A DNA stretch of 64,000 bases. It comes from Sphingomonas sp. (GTDB lineage: Bacteria > Pseudomonadota > Alphaproteobacteria > Sphingomonadales > Sphingomonadaceae). The position numbers and the translations under genes are program-made. The stretch covers positions 475,664 to 539,663 of the forward strand of contig NZ_JAHBZI010000002.1 in assembly GCF_019635515.1 (NCBI RefSeq), written 5' to 3'. Positions 1 through 8,830 of the stretch are shown here, one piece after another (positions within the stretch are counted from its first letter, which is position 1; each line of letters opens with the position of its first letter). The notes below the pieces were generated by a model. That model saw only the letters and a list, made by a program, of their open reading frames with translations, ran no database searches and was not told the DNA's origin.

Positions 1-923
1 CAGTTGTGAAAATATTCGTGCGCGACCACCGCGGCGATCGCGTCATAGTCATAATCGGTGGCGGTATCGGGGTCGGCCAGGATGTAGCGGCTGTTGAAGA
101 TGTTCAGCCCCTTATTCTCCATCGCCCCGAAATTGAAATCGTCGACCGCGACGATGTTGAACACGTCGAGATCATATTCGCGGCCATAGACCTTCTCGTC
201 CCAGGCCATGCTGAGCTTCAAGGCCGCCAGCGCGTGATCGGTCTTGGCGAGATCGGGCTCGCGCACCCAGATGCCGAGCCGCACCTCGCGGCCCGACATG
301 GTGGTGAAGCTGCCCGTATTGGCGACGAGATCGCCCGCGACCAGCGCGAACAGATAGCAGGGCTTGTAAAACGGATCGTGCCACTCGGCCCAATGCCTGC
401 CGCCCTCCAGTTCGCCCGACGCGACCGGATCGCCATTGGCCAGCAGCACCGGGAAGCGCGCCTTGTCGGCGGTCATCCTGACCTTGTAGCGGCTGAGCAC
501 GTCGGGCCGGTCTGGGAAGAAGGTGATGCGGCGAAAGCCCTGCGCCTCGCACTGGGTGCAGAGATTGCCGCCCGATGCGTAGAGCCCCATCAGCTGGGTG
601 TTGCGTTCGGGCGCGATCACCACCTCGGTTTCGATCGCATGCGCGTCGCCGGGCAGGTCGATGACGAGATCGGGACCCTCCATCCGCCATGCGATGTCCG
701 CGCCATCGACGCGCACCGCCACCGGCTCCAGCCCGTCGCCGTTCAGCACCAGCGGCCGGTTATGCCGGACGCTGCGCTCGACCCGCAGCGTCGCGCGGAC
801 CCGGGTGCTCGCCGGATCGAGATCGAAATCCAGCGCGATCTCGGGCACGCGCCAATCGGGCATGCGATAATCCGCGCGGCGGATGGCGGTCGGGGTCTGG
901 GGTGCGGTGCGTGCGTCGGCCAT
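1..923 (-). CDS. pepN: Aminopeptidase N, M1 family (5' part; runs off the left edge)
   Basis: Zinc metallo-aminopeptidase that removes N-terminal residues from peptides, normally cytosolic. The visible N-terminal ~307 residues include the exopeptidase signature GAMENKGLNIFN and, at the window edge, the first zinc motif HEYFHN (HExxH), so the identification is firm. The start ATG (complement 921-923) gives MADARTAPQTPT; no strong ribosome site is visible, but upstream residues do not look coding. The catalytic second half lies outside the window. It is divergent from the M28 peptidase genes, with a 125-bp shared upstream region. Long open frames on the opposite strand here are shadows. Confidence 0.95.
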   Translation of the reverse strand, partial: MADARTAPQTPTAIRRADYRMPDWRVPEIALDFDLDPASTRVRATLRVERSVRHNRPLVLNGDGLEPVAVRVDGADIAWRMEGPDLVIDLPGDAHAIETEVVIAPERNTQLMGLYASGGNLCTQCEAQGFRRITFFPDRPDVLSRYKVRMTADKARFPVLLANGDPVASGELEGGRHWAEWHDPFYKPCYLFALVAGDLVANTGSFTTMSGREVRLGIWVREPDLAKTDHALAALKLSMAWDEKVYGREYDLDVFNIVAVDDFNFGAMENKGLNIFNSRYILADPDTATDYDYDAIAAVVAHEYFHN

Positions 924-1048
924 GGCTATCAGATAAGGATCAACCGCCCGCACCGCCATGCAAAAAACCGGAAACGCTTGCGGCCTTGCGCCTGCGACGA
1001 ACCGTGCTACCGATGCGGCACACCGATATTCGCCGGAGAGGTCTCACC

Positions 1049-2746
1049 ATGTTTCGATACACCGTTCCGCTGGCGCTGGCCGCACTCCTCGCGCTGCCCG
1101 CCGCGGCCCAGGATCACGCCGCCGTTCCGCCGCTCGCCGCGCCGCTGCCCGCGCCCGAGAAGAACGCGATCATCAACGCCGAGCTTCCCGCCGATCAGGC
1201 GGCGATGAAGGCGCATGTCATGTTCCTCGCCTCGGATCCGATGAAGGGCCGCGAAGCCGGCACCAACGAGTTCGATATCGCCGCGCAATATGTCGCGTCG
1301 CAATTCTACGCCGCCGGCCTGCGCCCGGCGGGCGACGAGGGCTCGTTCCTCCAGAAAGTGCCGCTGATCAGCATCAAGCCGGCGGGCAAGGGCAGCATGG
1401 CGCTCACCCGCAGGAAGGGGGCGCCCGCCATCGATCTCGTCTTCGGCGAGGATTATTATCCCGGCGCCAACGCCGCCCAGCTCGATTATTCGGTCACCGC
1501 GCCGGTGGTGTTCGTCGGATACGGCATCGTCGGCCTTGGCCGCGACGATTACAAAGGCGTCGATGTGAAGGGCAAGATCGTCGCCTTCTTCCCCGGCGCT
1601 CCCGGCGATTATCCGCCCGAGGAACGCGCGCATCTGTCGGGCGGCCCCGCCAAGGCGGCGATCGCGATGCAGCGCGGCGCGGTCGGCTATATCACGCTCG
1701 AATCACCGCGCACCGGGCGTGGCATCTATCCGTTCGCCGCGCTCGCCGGGCTCTGGGATCGTCCGCGTGTCGGCTGGGCCAATGCCGATGGCACCGGCCA
1801 TGTCGCCAGCGCCGCGACGCCTGCGCTCGGCATGCTGAGCAAGGCGGGCGCCGCCAAGCTGTTCGCCGGCTCCAAGGCCAAATGGGACCAGGTCCTCAAG
1901 ATGGCCGAGGACGACAAGGCCGTGTTCAAGGCCGTCCAGCTGCCGGGCACGCTCACCGTCGGCCTCAAGACCGCGTTCACGCCGCTTCCCAGCTACAATG
2001 TCGCGGGGCTGCTGAAGGGCAGCGATCCCGTGCTCTCAAAGGAGATCGTCGTTCTCTCCGCGCATCTCGATCATATCGGCATCGGCAAGGCCAATGCCTT
2101 TGGCGATACGATCAACAATGGCGCGATGGACAATGCCGTCGGCATCGCCTCGCTGATCGAGGAGGCCAAGCGCTTCAAGGCATCGGGCAAGGCGCCGCGC
2201 CGCTCGATCCTGTTCCTCGCCGTCACCGCCGAGGAAAAGGGCCTGGTCGGCGCCGATTACTACGCCAACAATCCGACGCTGCCGAAGGGCGATCTGGTCG
2301 CCAACGTCAATCTCGACATGCCGATCATCAACTACAAGTTCGAAGACATTGTGCCCTTCGGCGCGGCGCATTCGACGATCGGCGATATCGCGACCAAGGC
2401 CGCGGCCGAGATCGGCGTGACCGTATCGCCCGATTCGCGCCCGGACGAGGCGTTCTTCGTCCGCTCCGATCATTACCGCTTCGTCCAACAGGGCGTGCCC
2501 TCGATCTTCCTGTGGCCGGGTGAGAAGGGCCCAGGCAAGGCCGCGGTCGATGCGTTCCTCGCCAACAATTACCACAAGCCGTCGGACGAGCTGGTCCAGA
2601 CCCCGGCGATCGACTGGGAATCGGGGGTGCGCTTCGTCGATGTGAATTATCGCATCGCCCGCGCGATCGCCGATGGCGACGAGAAGCCGATGTGGAAGAA
2701 GGGCGATTTCTTCGGCACCGTCTTCGGCGGAGCGATGGTCAAGTGA
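1049..2746 (+). CDS. Secreted M28 family metallopeptidase, first of a tandem trio
   Basis: Predicted zinc aminopeptidase exported to the periplasm or beyond. The start at 1049 follows GGAGAGG and gives a clear Sec signal peptide (MFRYTVPLALAALLALPAAAQ); the frame is open upstream, but that part is antisense to pepN. An N-terminal segment is followed by a PA-like insert (about residues 130-310) and the M28 catalytic domain. The zinc-site residues are all visible: H339 in SAHLDH, D361 in AMDNA, the E395/E396 pair in AEEKG, D423 in NLDMP, H475 in RSDHY. 565 aa, usual for PA-containing M28 enzymes. Its stop overlaps the GTG start of the next paralogue, so the two are probably translationally coupled. 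Substrate specificity is unknown. Confidence 0.93.
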   Translation: MFRYTVPLALAALLALPAAAQDHAAVPPLAAPLPAPEKNAIINAELPADQAAMKAHVMFLASDPMKGREAGTNEFDIAAQYVASQFYAAGLRPAGDEGSFLQKVPLISIKPAGKGSMALTRRKGAPAIDLVFGEDYYPGANAAQLDYSVTAPVVFVGYGIVGLGRDDYKGVDVKGKIVAFFPGAPGDYPPEERAHLSGGPAKAAIAMQRGAVGYITLESPRTGRGIYPFAALAGLWDRPRVGWANADGTGHVASAATPALGMLSKAGAAKLFAGSKAKWDQVLKMAEDDKAVFKAVQLPGTLTVGLKTAFTPLPSYNVAGLLKGSDPVLSKEIVVLSAHLDHIGIGKANAFGDTINNGAMDNAVGIASLIEEAKRFKASGKAPRRSILFLAVTAEEKGLVGADYYANNPTLPKGDLVANVNLDMPIINYKFEDIVPFGAAHSTIGDIATKAAAEIGVTVSPDSRPDEAFFVRSDHYRFVQQGVPSIFLWPGEKGPGKAAVDAFLANNYHKPSDELVQTPAIDWESGVRFVDVNYRIARAIADGDEKPMWKKGDFFGTVFGGAMVK

Positions 2747-4332
2747 TCCGCGCGCTGCTCCTCGCAACCACGCTTCTCGTCGCGGCTCCGGCCGCTGCGC
2801 AGGAGCTCGCTCCCGACGCCGCGGCGCTCAAGGCGCACGTCCAGTTCCTTTCGGCGGACGCGATGCGCGGCCGCGATGTCGGCTCGCCCGAAATCGCCAT
2901 CGCCGAGCAATATGTCGCGGCGCAGATGCTCGCCGCCGGGCTCAAGCCCGGGGGGCCGAACGGCAGCTGGCTCCAGCCGGTGCCGCTCGTCAGCTACAAG
3001 AGCGCCGATCATGGCAGCTTCACCGTCAGGCGCGGCGCTACCGTGGTGCCGTTGGAATGGGGCACGGATTATTTCGCGCGCGCCAACCCGCATATCGCCA
3101 GGGTCGCGGTGTCCGCTCCCGTCGTCTTCGTCGGCTATGGCGTCGTCGACAAGATCAGCGGCTATGACGATTACAAGGGTCTCGACGTCAAGGGGAAGAT
3201 CGTCGCGATGCTCCGCGATGCGCCCCAGAGCCTGAGCGGCGACGCCCGCGCGCATCTCAGCCAGCCCGACGTCCAGGCGCGCACCGCCGCCGAGCGTGGC
3301 GCCGCCGGCGTGATCCTGATCGAGGGCAATGCCCGCCACGCGCTGTTCCCGTTCGCGGCGACCAAACCCTATTGGAACAGCCCGGCGATGACCTGGTCCG
3401 ACGATGCCAACACCGCCGCCACCGCGCCCGCCTTCGCCTATCTGGGCTTCGACGGTGCCGCCAAGCTGTTCGAGGGCAGCAAGTATAAATGGGCGGACAT
3501 CCTCGCCGCCGACAAGGCCGGCAAGAAGCTTCCCCATGGCGCGCTCGGCGTCACTGTCGAGGCGACCGCCAACACCGAGATCCAGAAGGTCGCCGGCAAC
3601 AATGTCGTCGGCGTGCTCGAAGGCACCGACCTCAAGGATCAATATGTCGTCCTCTCGGCGCATCTCGATCATGTCGGTGTCGGCAAGCCCGATGCGACGG
3701 GTGACACCATCTATAATGGCGCGATGGACAATGCCGTCGGCACCGCCTCGATGCTCGAAGTCGCCAGACGCTTCCAGGGCGGTGCCAGGCCGCGCCGCTC
3801 GATCCTGTTCGTCGCGGTGACCGCCGAGGAAAAGGGGCTGGTCGGCTCCGAATATTTCGCGGCGCGCCCCACGGTTTCGGCGGACAAGATCGTCGCCGAC
3901 GTCAATCTCGACATGCCGATCCTCACCTTCGCGTTCGAGGATGTCGTCGCGATCGGCGCCGATCACAGCTCGGTCGGCACCATCGTCGCCCAGGCCGCCG
4001 CCGCCGAAGGCGTCAAGGTCGTTCCCGATCCGCTGCCGGAGGAGAATTTCTTCGTCCGCTCGGATCACTACAGCTTCGTGAAAGCCGGCATCCCGGCCGT
4101 CTCGCTCGATGTCGGGCCCGGCGGGCCGGGTGGTGCGGCGATCAAGGAATTCCTCGACAAGCATTATCATCGGCCCTCGGACGAGATCGGCCTGATCGAC
4201 TGGACACAGGGGTTGCGCTTCGTGAAGCTCAACCATGCGATCGCCAGCGCGCTCGCCAATGCCGATGCGCGCCCGACCTGGAACAAGGGCGATTTCTTCG
4301 GCCTGACCTTCAAGGGGCCGATGGCGAAGTGA
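2743..4332 (+). CDS. Secreted M28 family metallopeptidase, second of a tandem trio
   Basis: Paralogue of the preceding gene with the same architecture: signal peptide (VIRALLLATTLLVAAPAAAQ), PA-like insert, M28 catalytic domain. Zinc-site residues are H307, D329, the E362/E363 pair, D390 and H442, in the same motifs. I chose the GTG at 2743 (GTGA overlap with the upstream stop) because it begins the signal peptide exactly; the earlier ATG at 2692 would put about 17 extra residues before it, inside the previous gene. 529 aa. Neighbours and spacing indicate one transcript of three peptidases. Paralogues this close presumably arose by tandem duplication and may differ in substrate preference (inference). 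Confidence 0.93.
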   Translation: MIRALLLATTLLVAAPAAAQELAPDAAALKAHVQFLSADAMRGRDVGSPEIAIAEQYVAAQMLAAGLKPGGPNGSWLQPVPLVSYKSADHGSFTVRRGATVVPLEWGTDYFARANPHIARVAVSAPVVFVGYGVVDKISGYDDYKGLDVKGKIVAMLRDAPQSLSGDARAHLSQPDVQARTAAERGAAGVILIEGNARHALFPFAATKPYWNSPAMTWSDDANTAATAPAFAYLGFDGAAKLFEGSKYKWADILAADKAGKKLPHGALGVTVEATANTEIQKVAGNNVVGVLEGTDLKDQYVVLSAHLDHVGVGKPDATGDTIYNGAMDNAVGTASMLEVARRFQGGARPRRSILFVAVTAEEKGLVGSEYFAARPTVSADKIVADVNLDMPILTFAFEDVVAIGADHSSVGTIVAQAAAAEGVKVVPDPLPEENFFVRSDHYSFVKAGIPAVSLDVGPGGPGGAAIKEFLDKHYHRPSDEIGLIDWTQGLRFVKLNHAIASALANADARPTWNKGDFFGLTFKGPMAK

Positions 4333-5939
4333 GAAAATCCTTCCGGATCCTCCTGCCGTTCCTGCTTCTCGCCGCGCCCGCCGCGGCGCAGGAGATGCCG
4401 GCGGATCAGGCCGCGCTCAAGTCGCACGTCCAATTCCTCGCGTCCGATGCCCTGCGCGGACGCGAGGCTGGCACGCCCGATTTCGATGTCGCCGCCGAAT
4501 ATATGGCGGCGCAGATGATGGCGCGGGGCCTCAAGCCCGGCGCCGAAGGCGGCTGGTTCCAGCCGGTCAAGCTCACCACCTACAAGCCCTCCGAAAAGGC
4601 GAAGTGGACGCTGACGCGCGGCGGCACCGCGATTCCGCTCCAGTTCGGCATCGATTTCATCAACACCACCGCCAGTGCCGCGCCCAGCTTCACGGTGGAG
4701 GGCGGCATCGTCTTCGCCGGCTATGGCGTGGTCTACTCGCAGGGCGGGATCGACGACTACAAGGGCCTCGACGTTCGCGGCAAGATCGTCGCCCTGTTCC
4801 CTGGCACGCCGCGGGGCCTGCCGAGCGAAGTCGCCGCTCATTTCGGCGACGACGACCAGAAGGCGCGGCTGGCGCAAGCGCGCGGCGCCAAGGCGGTGCT
4901 GATCGTCGAATCCCCCAGCCGGCGCGCGCAATTCCCGTTCGAGGCGGTGGTGCCCTATTGGGATTATGAGCGCAGCGGCTGGGCGGGCCCCGACGGCAAG
5001 CCCAACACGCCTGCGCCCGGCGCGCCGATCGTCGGCTATATCGGCCCGGCCGGCGCCGAGAAATTGTTCGCCGGCAGCCGCGTCAAGTGGAACGACCTCG
5101 CCGCCGCCGAGCGCAAGGGCGGCAAGCTGCCGACCGGCCCGTTGATCGGCACGCTAGCGGCTTCGACCAAGGTGTCGCTGCGCACCGCCGCCAGCAGGAA
5201 TGTCGTCGGCCTGCTCGAAGGCTCGGATCCGGTTCTCAGACACGAATATATCGTCCTCTCCGCGCATCTCGATCATGTCGGCGTCGGCGACGCGGTTCAT
5301 GGCGACCGCATCTATAATGGCGCGATGGACAATGCCGTCGGCAATTCGATCATGCTCGAAGTCGCCCGCGCCTTCGAACGCTCGGGCAAGCGCCCGCGCC
5401 GCTCGATCCTGTTCGTGTCGCTGACCGCCGAGGAAAGCGGCCTGATCGGCTCGGACTATTTCACGCATTTCCCGGTGGTGCCCAAGGGCAGGATCGTCGC
5501 CGACATCAACATGGACATGCCGATCCTGACCTATCCGCTCGAGGATATCGTCGTGCTCGGCGGCGAGCGCTCGAGCCTCGGCCCGGTGATCGCGAAGGCG
5601 GCGGCGGACGAGGGGCTCAAGGTCGTCCCCGATCCGAGCCCCGAGGAAATGTTCTTCGTCCGCTCGGACCATTACAGCTTCGTCAAGGCCGGCATCCCCG
5701 CCGTCTCGATCGACACCGGCCCCGGCGGCGCGGGCGCGGAGGCGCAGAAGAAGTTCCTCGCCGAGAATTACCACAAGCCCTCGGACCAGATCGACTTGCC
5801 GTTCGACTGGGCCTCGGTCGCCAAATTCGCGCGCCTCAACTACGCCGTCGCCCGCGCGCTCGCCGACGCCGATCAGCGCCCGCGCTGGAACAAGGGCGAT
5901 TTCTTCGGTGTCACGTTCGACGGATATGGGGCGAAGTGA
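4329..5939 (+). CDS. Secreted M28 family metallopeptidase, third of a tandem trio
   Basis: Third paralogue, 536 aa, again starting with a GTG that overlaps the preceding stop (GTGA at 4329-4332). It has a signal peptide (RKSFRILLPFLLLAAPAAAQ), a PA-like region and the M28 catalytic motifs SAHLDH (H313), AMDNA, AEESG, NMDMP and RSDHY. The second glutamate motif is followed by S rather than the K of the other two. The gene is followed by a 188-bp inverted-repeat element and then the SDR gene. All three copies keep every metal ligand, so none looks degenerate. Confidence 0.93.
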   Translation: MRKSFRILLPFLLLAAPAAAQEMPADQAALKSHVQFLASDALRGREAGTPDFDVAAEYMAAQMMARGLKPGAEGGWFQPVKLTTYKPSEKAKWTLTRGGTAIPLQFGIDFINTTASAAPSFTVEGGIVFAGYGVVYSQGGIDDYKGLDVRGKIVALFPGTPRGLPSEVAAHFGDDDQKARLAQARGAKAVLIVESPSRRAQFPFEAVVPYWDYERSGWAGPDGKPNTPAPGAPIVGYIGPAGAEKLFAGSRVKWNDLAAAERKGGKLPTGPLIGTLAASTKVSLRTAASRNVVGLLEGSDPVLRHEYIVLSAHLDHVGVGDAVHGDRIYNGAMDNAVGNSIMLEVARAFERSGKRPRRSILFVSLTAEESGLIGSDYFTHFPVVPKGRIVADINMDMPILTYPLEDIVVLGGERSSLGPVIAKAAADEGLKVVPDPSPEEMFFVRSDHYSFVKAGIPAVSIDTGPGGAGAEAQKKFLAENYHKPSDQIDLPFDWASVAKFARLNYAVARALADADQRPRWNKGDFFGVTFDGYGAK

Positions 5940-5945
5940 CTGAAC

Positions 5946-6133
5946 GATCCTCCCCGGCACGGGGAGGGGAACCAGCCGCAGGCTGGTGGAGGGGGCGTGC
6001 CGCAGGTGTCGCGTTGCGTGAAGCCCCCCTTCCGTCACGCTTCGCCTGCGTGCGGGGTCGGATCGTCCTCCGGGCGATTCTCGAACATGCGGGGCATGTT
6101 CGACCTCGCGCGCTCCCCGTGCCGGGGAGGATC
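5946..6133. repeat. MITE-like intergenic element with 21-bp perfect terminal inverted repeats
   Basis: The outer arms at 5946-5966 and 6113-6133 are exact reverse complements over 21 bases, and each arm can itself fold (CTCCCCGGCACGGGGAG). Inside lie two more hairpins, at 5972-5986 (CCAGCCGCAGGCTGG) and 6082-6102 (CGAACATGC/GCATGTTCG). It fills the gap between the M28 trio and the SDR gene almost exactly, ending two bases before the SDR start. No transposase is encoded. Such elements are common extragenic repeats in sphingomonads; it could also form a transcript-end structure. Confidence 0.75.
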
Positions 6134-6135
6134 TA

Positions 6136-6942
6136 GTGCGCCTCCTGATCTTCGGCCCCGGCTACACCGCCTCGCGCCTGATCGCGCGGCTGGCCGGCGC
6201 CCGTATCGCCACCGTCACCCGCGAGACCCTCGCCGACACGGCGCGCACCGCGTTCGAGATCGCCCACGCCACCCACATCCTCTCCTCGGTTCCGCCCGGG
6301 GAGGCCGATCCTGTCCTCGCCGCCTACGCCCCCCGGCTCGCCGAAGCCGATGCCTGGCTCGGTTACCTATCCTCGACCGGCGTCTATGGCGACACGCAAG
6401 GCGCCTGGGTCGATGAGTCCGCGCCCACCGGAACCGGCCGCCGCTCCGCCCGCGCCGAGGCCGATGCCGCATGGCTCGCGCTCGGCGCCCACGTCTTCCG
6501 CCTGCCCGGCATTTACGGCCCCGGCCGTTCGGCGCTCGACAAGATCTCCGCCGTCCGCGTCCATGCGCCCGGGCAGGTGTTCAGCCGCATCCATGTCGAT
6601 GACATCGTCTCGGGCGTGATCCATGGTTTCGATGCTCCGGCCGGTGCGTATAACCTCGCCGACGACATGCCGGCTCCGCAAAGCGAGGTGATCGCCTATG
6701 CCTGCGCCCTGCGCGGCATCGCGCCGCCGCCGCTGGTGCCGTTGGAAGATGCCAGCCTCGGCCCGCAGGCGCGCGCTTTCTATTCGGAGAATCGCCGCGT
6801 CGCCAACGGCAAGGCCAAACGCATTCTCGGCTGGCGCCCGCGCTATGCGAACTACCGGTTGGGCCTGCGCGCCCTCAGCGCGATCACCAGCCCCGCCATC
6901 ACCAGCCCCGCGCCGCCGCCTGCCAGCCACGACCAGCGATAG
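6136..6942 (+). CDS. NAD-dependent epimerase/dehydratase (SDR) family protein
   Basis: Atypical short-chain dehydrogenase of the YeeZ type. The N-terminus has a degenerate Rossmann glycine motif (LLIFGPGYTASRL), then SSTGVYGD, FRLPGIYGPGRSALD and FSRIHVDDI, all typical of extended SDR proteins. 268 aa from the GTG at 6136. Substrate unknown. The last ~25 residues (repeated ITSPA, proline-rich) lie in a 91-bp convergent overlap with the EamA transporter gene and are low-complexity, so the functional protein may end near residue 240. It follows the repeat element immediately and has no obvious ribosome site. Confidence 0.85.
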   Translation: MRLLIFGPGYTASRLIARLAGARIATVTRETLADTARTAFEIAHATHILSSVPPGEADPVLAAYAPRLAEADAWLGYLSSTGVYGDTQGAWVDESAPTGTGRRSARAEADAAWLALGAHVFRLPGIYGPGRSALDKISAVRVHAPGQVFSRIHVDDIVSGVIHGFDAPAGAYNLADDMPAPQSEVIAYACALRGIAPPPLVPLEDASLGPQARAFYSENRRVANGKAKRILGWRPRYANYRLGLRALSAITSPAITSPAPPPASHDQR

Positions 6943-7760
6943 CCCTCGAACAGCGTCGACAGCAGCATCGCGATCACCGGGATCAATACGCTGGTATAGG
7001 CCGCCTTGGCCGGCCCGATCGTCTGGATCAGCCGGAAATAGAGGCTGAACGCGAACGCCGATCCGAGCACGCCGAGATAGAGCAGGCCGGCCAGATAGCT
7101 CGGCCGCATGTCCATCACCGGGCCACCGACCGTCGCCAGCGCGAACCCTGCATTGACCAGCGCGCCGGTCAGCATCGCCCAGCCGATGATGTTCGCCATC
7201 GGATAGGATTTCGAAGTCTCGGTCGCCTGCATCACATTGGCGAGGGACGCGCACAGCACCGCGGTCAGCGACAAGCCGATCCCGATCAGTGTTTCGCTGG
7301 CGCCCGCCGGGCTCAGCCGCGCCTCATGGACGAACAGCAGCGCCACGCCGGCCACCGCGACCGCCGATCCGGCCAGCAATTGCCCGCCCATCTTCTGGCC
7401 GAGAAAGATGCGCGCGAGGATCGCGTTGGGCACCAGCAGCAGCGCGAACACCACCGCCACCACGCCCGAGGTGATGTGCTGCTCGGCGCGGTAGACGAGG
7501 TTGAAGTTGAGCACGAACTGCATGAAGCCAAGCAGCGCGGCGAAGCCCATGCCGCGCGCATCGAGCCACAGCCGCTCCTTGCGCATCGCCGCCCAGACCA
7601 GCATCGCCACCCCGCCGATCGCGAAGCGGTACGCGACCGACCAGCTCGGCGGCACGCTCGCCAGCTGATCCTTGATCACCAGCCAGGTCGAGCCCCAGAT
7701 CAGCGTGACGACCGCGAACGGGATCAGCACCGCGAGGCGGGTGGATTGGGGCTGTTCCAT
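6852..7760 (-). CDS. EamA/DMT family transporter
   Basis: Inner-membrane drug/metabolite transporter with about ten predicted transmembrane segments in two EamA repeats, typically an amino acid or metabolite exporter. The first helix carries the family feature TLIWGSTWLVIK, and the second repeat ends in LLYLGVLGSAFAFSLYF...AYTSVLIPVIAMLL. I chose the ATG at complement 7758-7760 (MEQPQSTRLAV): a GGAGG lies just upstream, whereas the longer frame adds 19 unlikely residues. 302 aa, normal for the family. It lies 37 bp downstream of the threonine aldolase gene on the same strand, suggesting co-transcription and perhaps amino acid export (inference). Confidence 0.9.
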   Translation of the reverse strand: MEQPQSTRLAVLIPFAVVTLIWGSTWLVIKDQLASVPPSWSVAYRFAIGGVAMLVWAAMRKERLWLDARGMGFAALLGFMQFVLNFNLVYRAEQHITSGVVAVVFALLLVPNAILARIFLGQKMGGQLLAGSAVAVAGVALLFVHEARLSPAGASETLIGIGLSLTAVLCASLANVMQATETSKSYPMANIIGWAMLTGALVNAGFALATVGGPVMDMRPSYLAGLLYLGVLGSAFAFSLYFRLIQTIGPAKAAYTSVLIPVIAMLLSTLFEGYRWSWLAGGGAGLVMAGLVIALRARRPNR

Positions 7761-7797
7761 CAAACCCTCCGCCGGAGGGGGATTGAAGTTACGCCCC

Positions 7798-8799
7798 TCA
7801 CAACGCGGCAATCGCATCGGCCAGCGGCCGGATCGCGTCCTCGGCCTGATCCCAGCTCACCACCAGCCGCGCTTCGCCCACGCCCCAGTCGTAGAAATCG
7901 AACCCGAGCGCGCGCAGGCGCGCGGCCTCCTCCGCCGACACCCGCAAGAACACCTCATTCGCCTCGACCGGATGGACCAGCCGATGCCCCGCCGCCTCGG
8001 CCAGCATCCGCGCCCCGGCATTGGCGGCGCGGGCATTGGCCAGCCACAGGTCGTTGTCGAGCATCGCCAGGATCTGCGCCGCCGAATAGCGTCCCTTCGA
8101 CGAAAGCAGCCCGGCGCGCTTGCGCCGGTACAGCGTCGCATCGGCGAGTTCGGGCTTGAAGAAGATCAGCGCCTCGGCGCTCATCCCGCCATTCTTGACG
8201 AAGCCGAAGCTCAGCACATCGACGCCCGCCTTCCACGTCACATCGGCGGGCGCGCAGCCGAGATGCGCCACCGCATTGGCGAAGCGGGCGCCATCCATGT
8301 GCAGCCCCAGCCCGCGCTCCCGGGCCAGTGCGCCGATCGCGGCGACTTCCCGCGGCGAATAGGCCAGCCCGTATTCGGTGGCGTTGGTGATCGAGATGCA
8401 GTGCGGCTGGACCTGATGGACATCGTCGCGGATGCCGCCGACCGCGCGCAGGATCGCCTCGGGCGTCAGCTTCGCGCCCGGCCCATCGACCGCCAGCAGC
8501 TTGGCGCCATGGGTATAGAATTCGGGGGCGCCGCATTCATCGACATTGATATGCGCTTCCTTGTGGCAGACCACGCCGCCATGCGGCGGGCAGAGCGCGG
8601 CGAGCGCGAGGCTGTTCGCCGCCGTCCCCGTCGCCACCCACAATGCCTTCACCCGCGTGCCGAACAGGTCCGAGAAGCGCCCGTCGAGCTGCTGCGACCA
8701 GCGGTCGCCGTCATAGGCGGTGTCGAGGACATTGACCTCGCTCAGCGCGGCAAGGACCTGCGGGCAGACCGCGGCGGCATTGTCGGAGAAGAAGCGCAT
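7798..8799 (-). CDS. ltaE: Low-specificity L-threonine aldolase, PLP-dependent
   Basis: Cleaves L-threonine or L-allo-threonine to glycine and acetaldehyde; cytoplasmic. Fold-type I signatures are visible: VATGTAANSLAL near the N-terminus, HMDGARFANA around residue 167, and the PLP lysine K202 in SFGFVKNGGM. 333 aa from the ATG at complement 8797-8799 (MRFFSDNAAAV), the conventional start; the frame extends upstream only as antisense to a shadow. A glycine-producing role would complement glyA elsewhere in the window. Beta-eliminating lyase relatives are the main alternative. Confidence 0.9.
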   Translation of the reverse strand: MRFFSDNAAAVCPQVLAALSEVNVLDTAYDGDRWSQQLDGRFSDLFGTRVKALWVATGTAANSLALAALCPPHGGVVCHKEAHINVDECGAPEFYTHGAKLLAVDGPGAKLTPEAILRAVGGIRDDVHQVQPHCISITNATEYGLAYSPREVAAIGALARERGLGLHMDGARFANAVAHLGCAPADVTWKAGVDVLSFGFVKNGGMSAEALIFFKPELADATLYRRKRAGLLSSKGRYSAAQILAMLDNDLWLANARAANAGARMLAEAAGHRLVHPVEANEVFLRVSAEEAARLRALGFDFYDWGVGEARLVVSWDQAEDAIRPLADAIAAL

Positions 8800-8830
8800 G
8801 GCAAGCCCTTGCGAGCGCTTTGGCGTCAGG

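Noticed and set aside
6..1208. 400-codon open frame on the plus strand
   Set aside because: It is antisense to pepN, with GC-driven codon bias of a shadow (rich in R, A, H, D) and no family resemblance; pepN on the minus strand has GAMEN and HExxH motifs.
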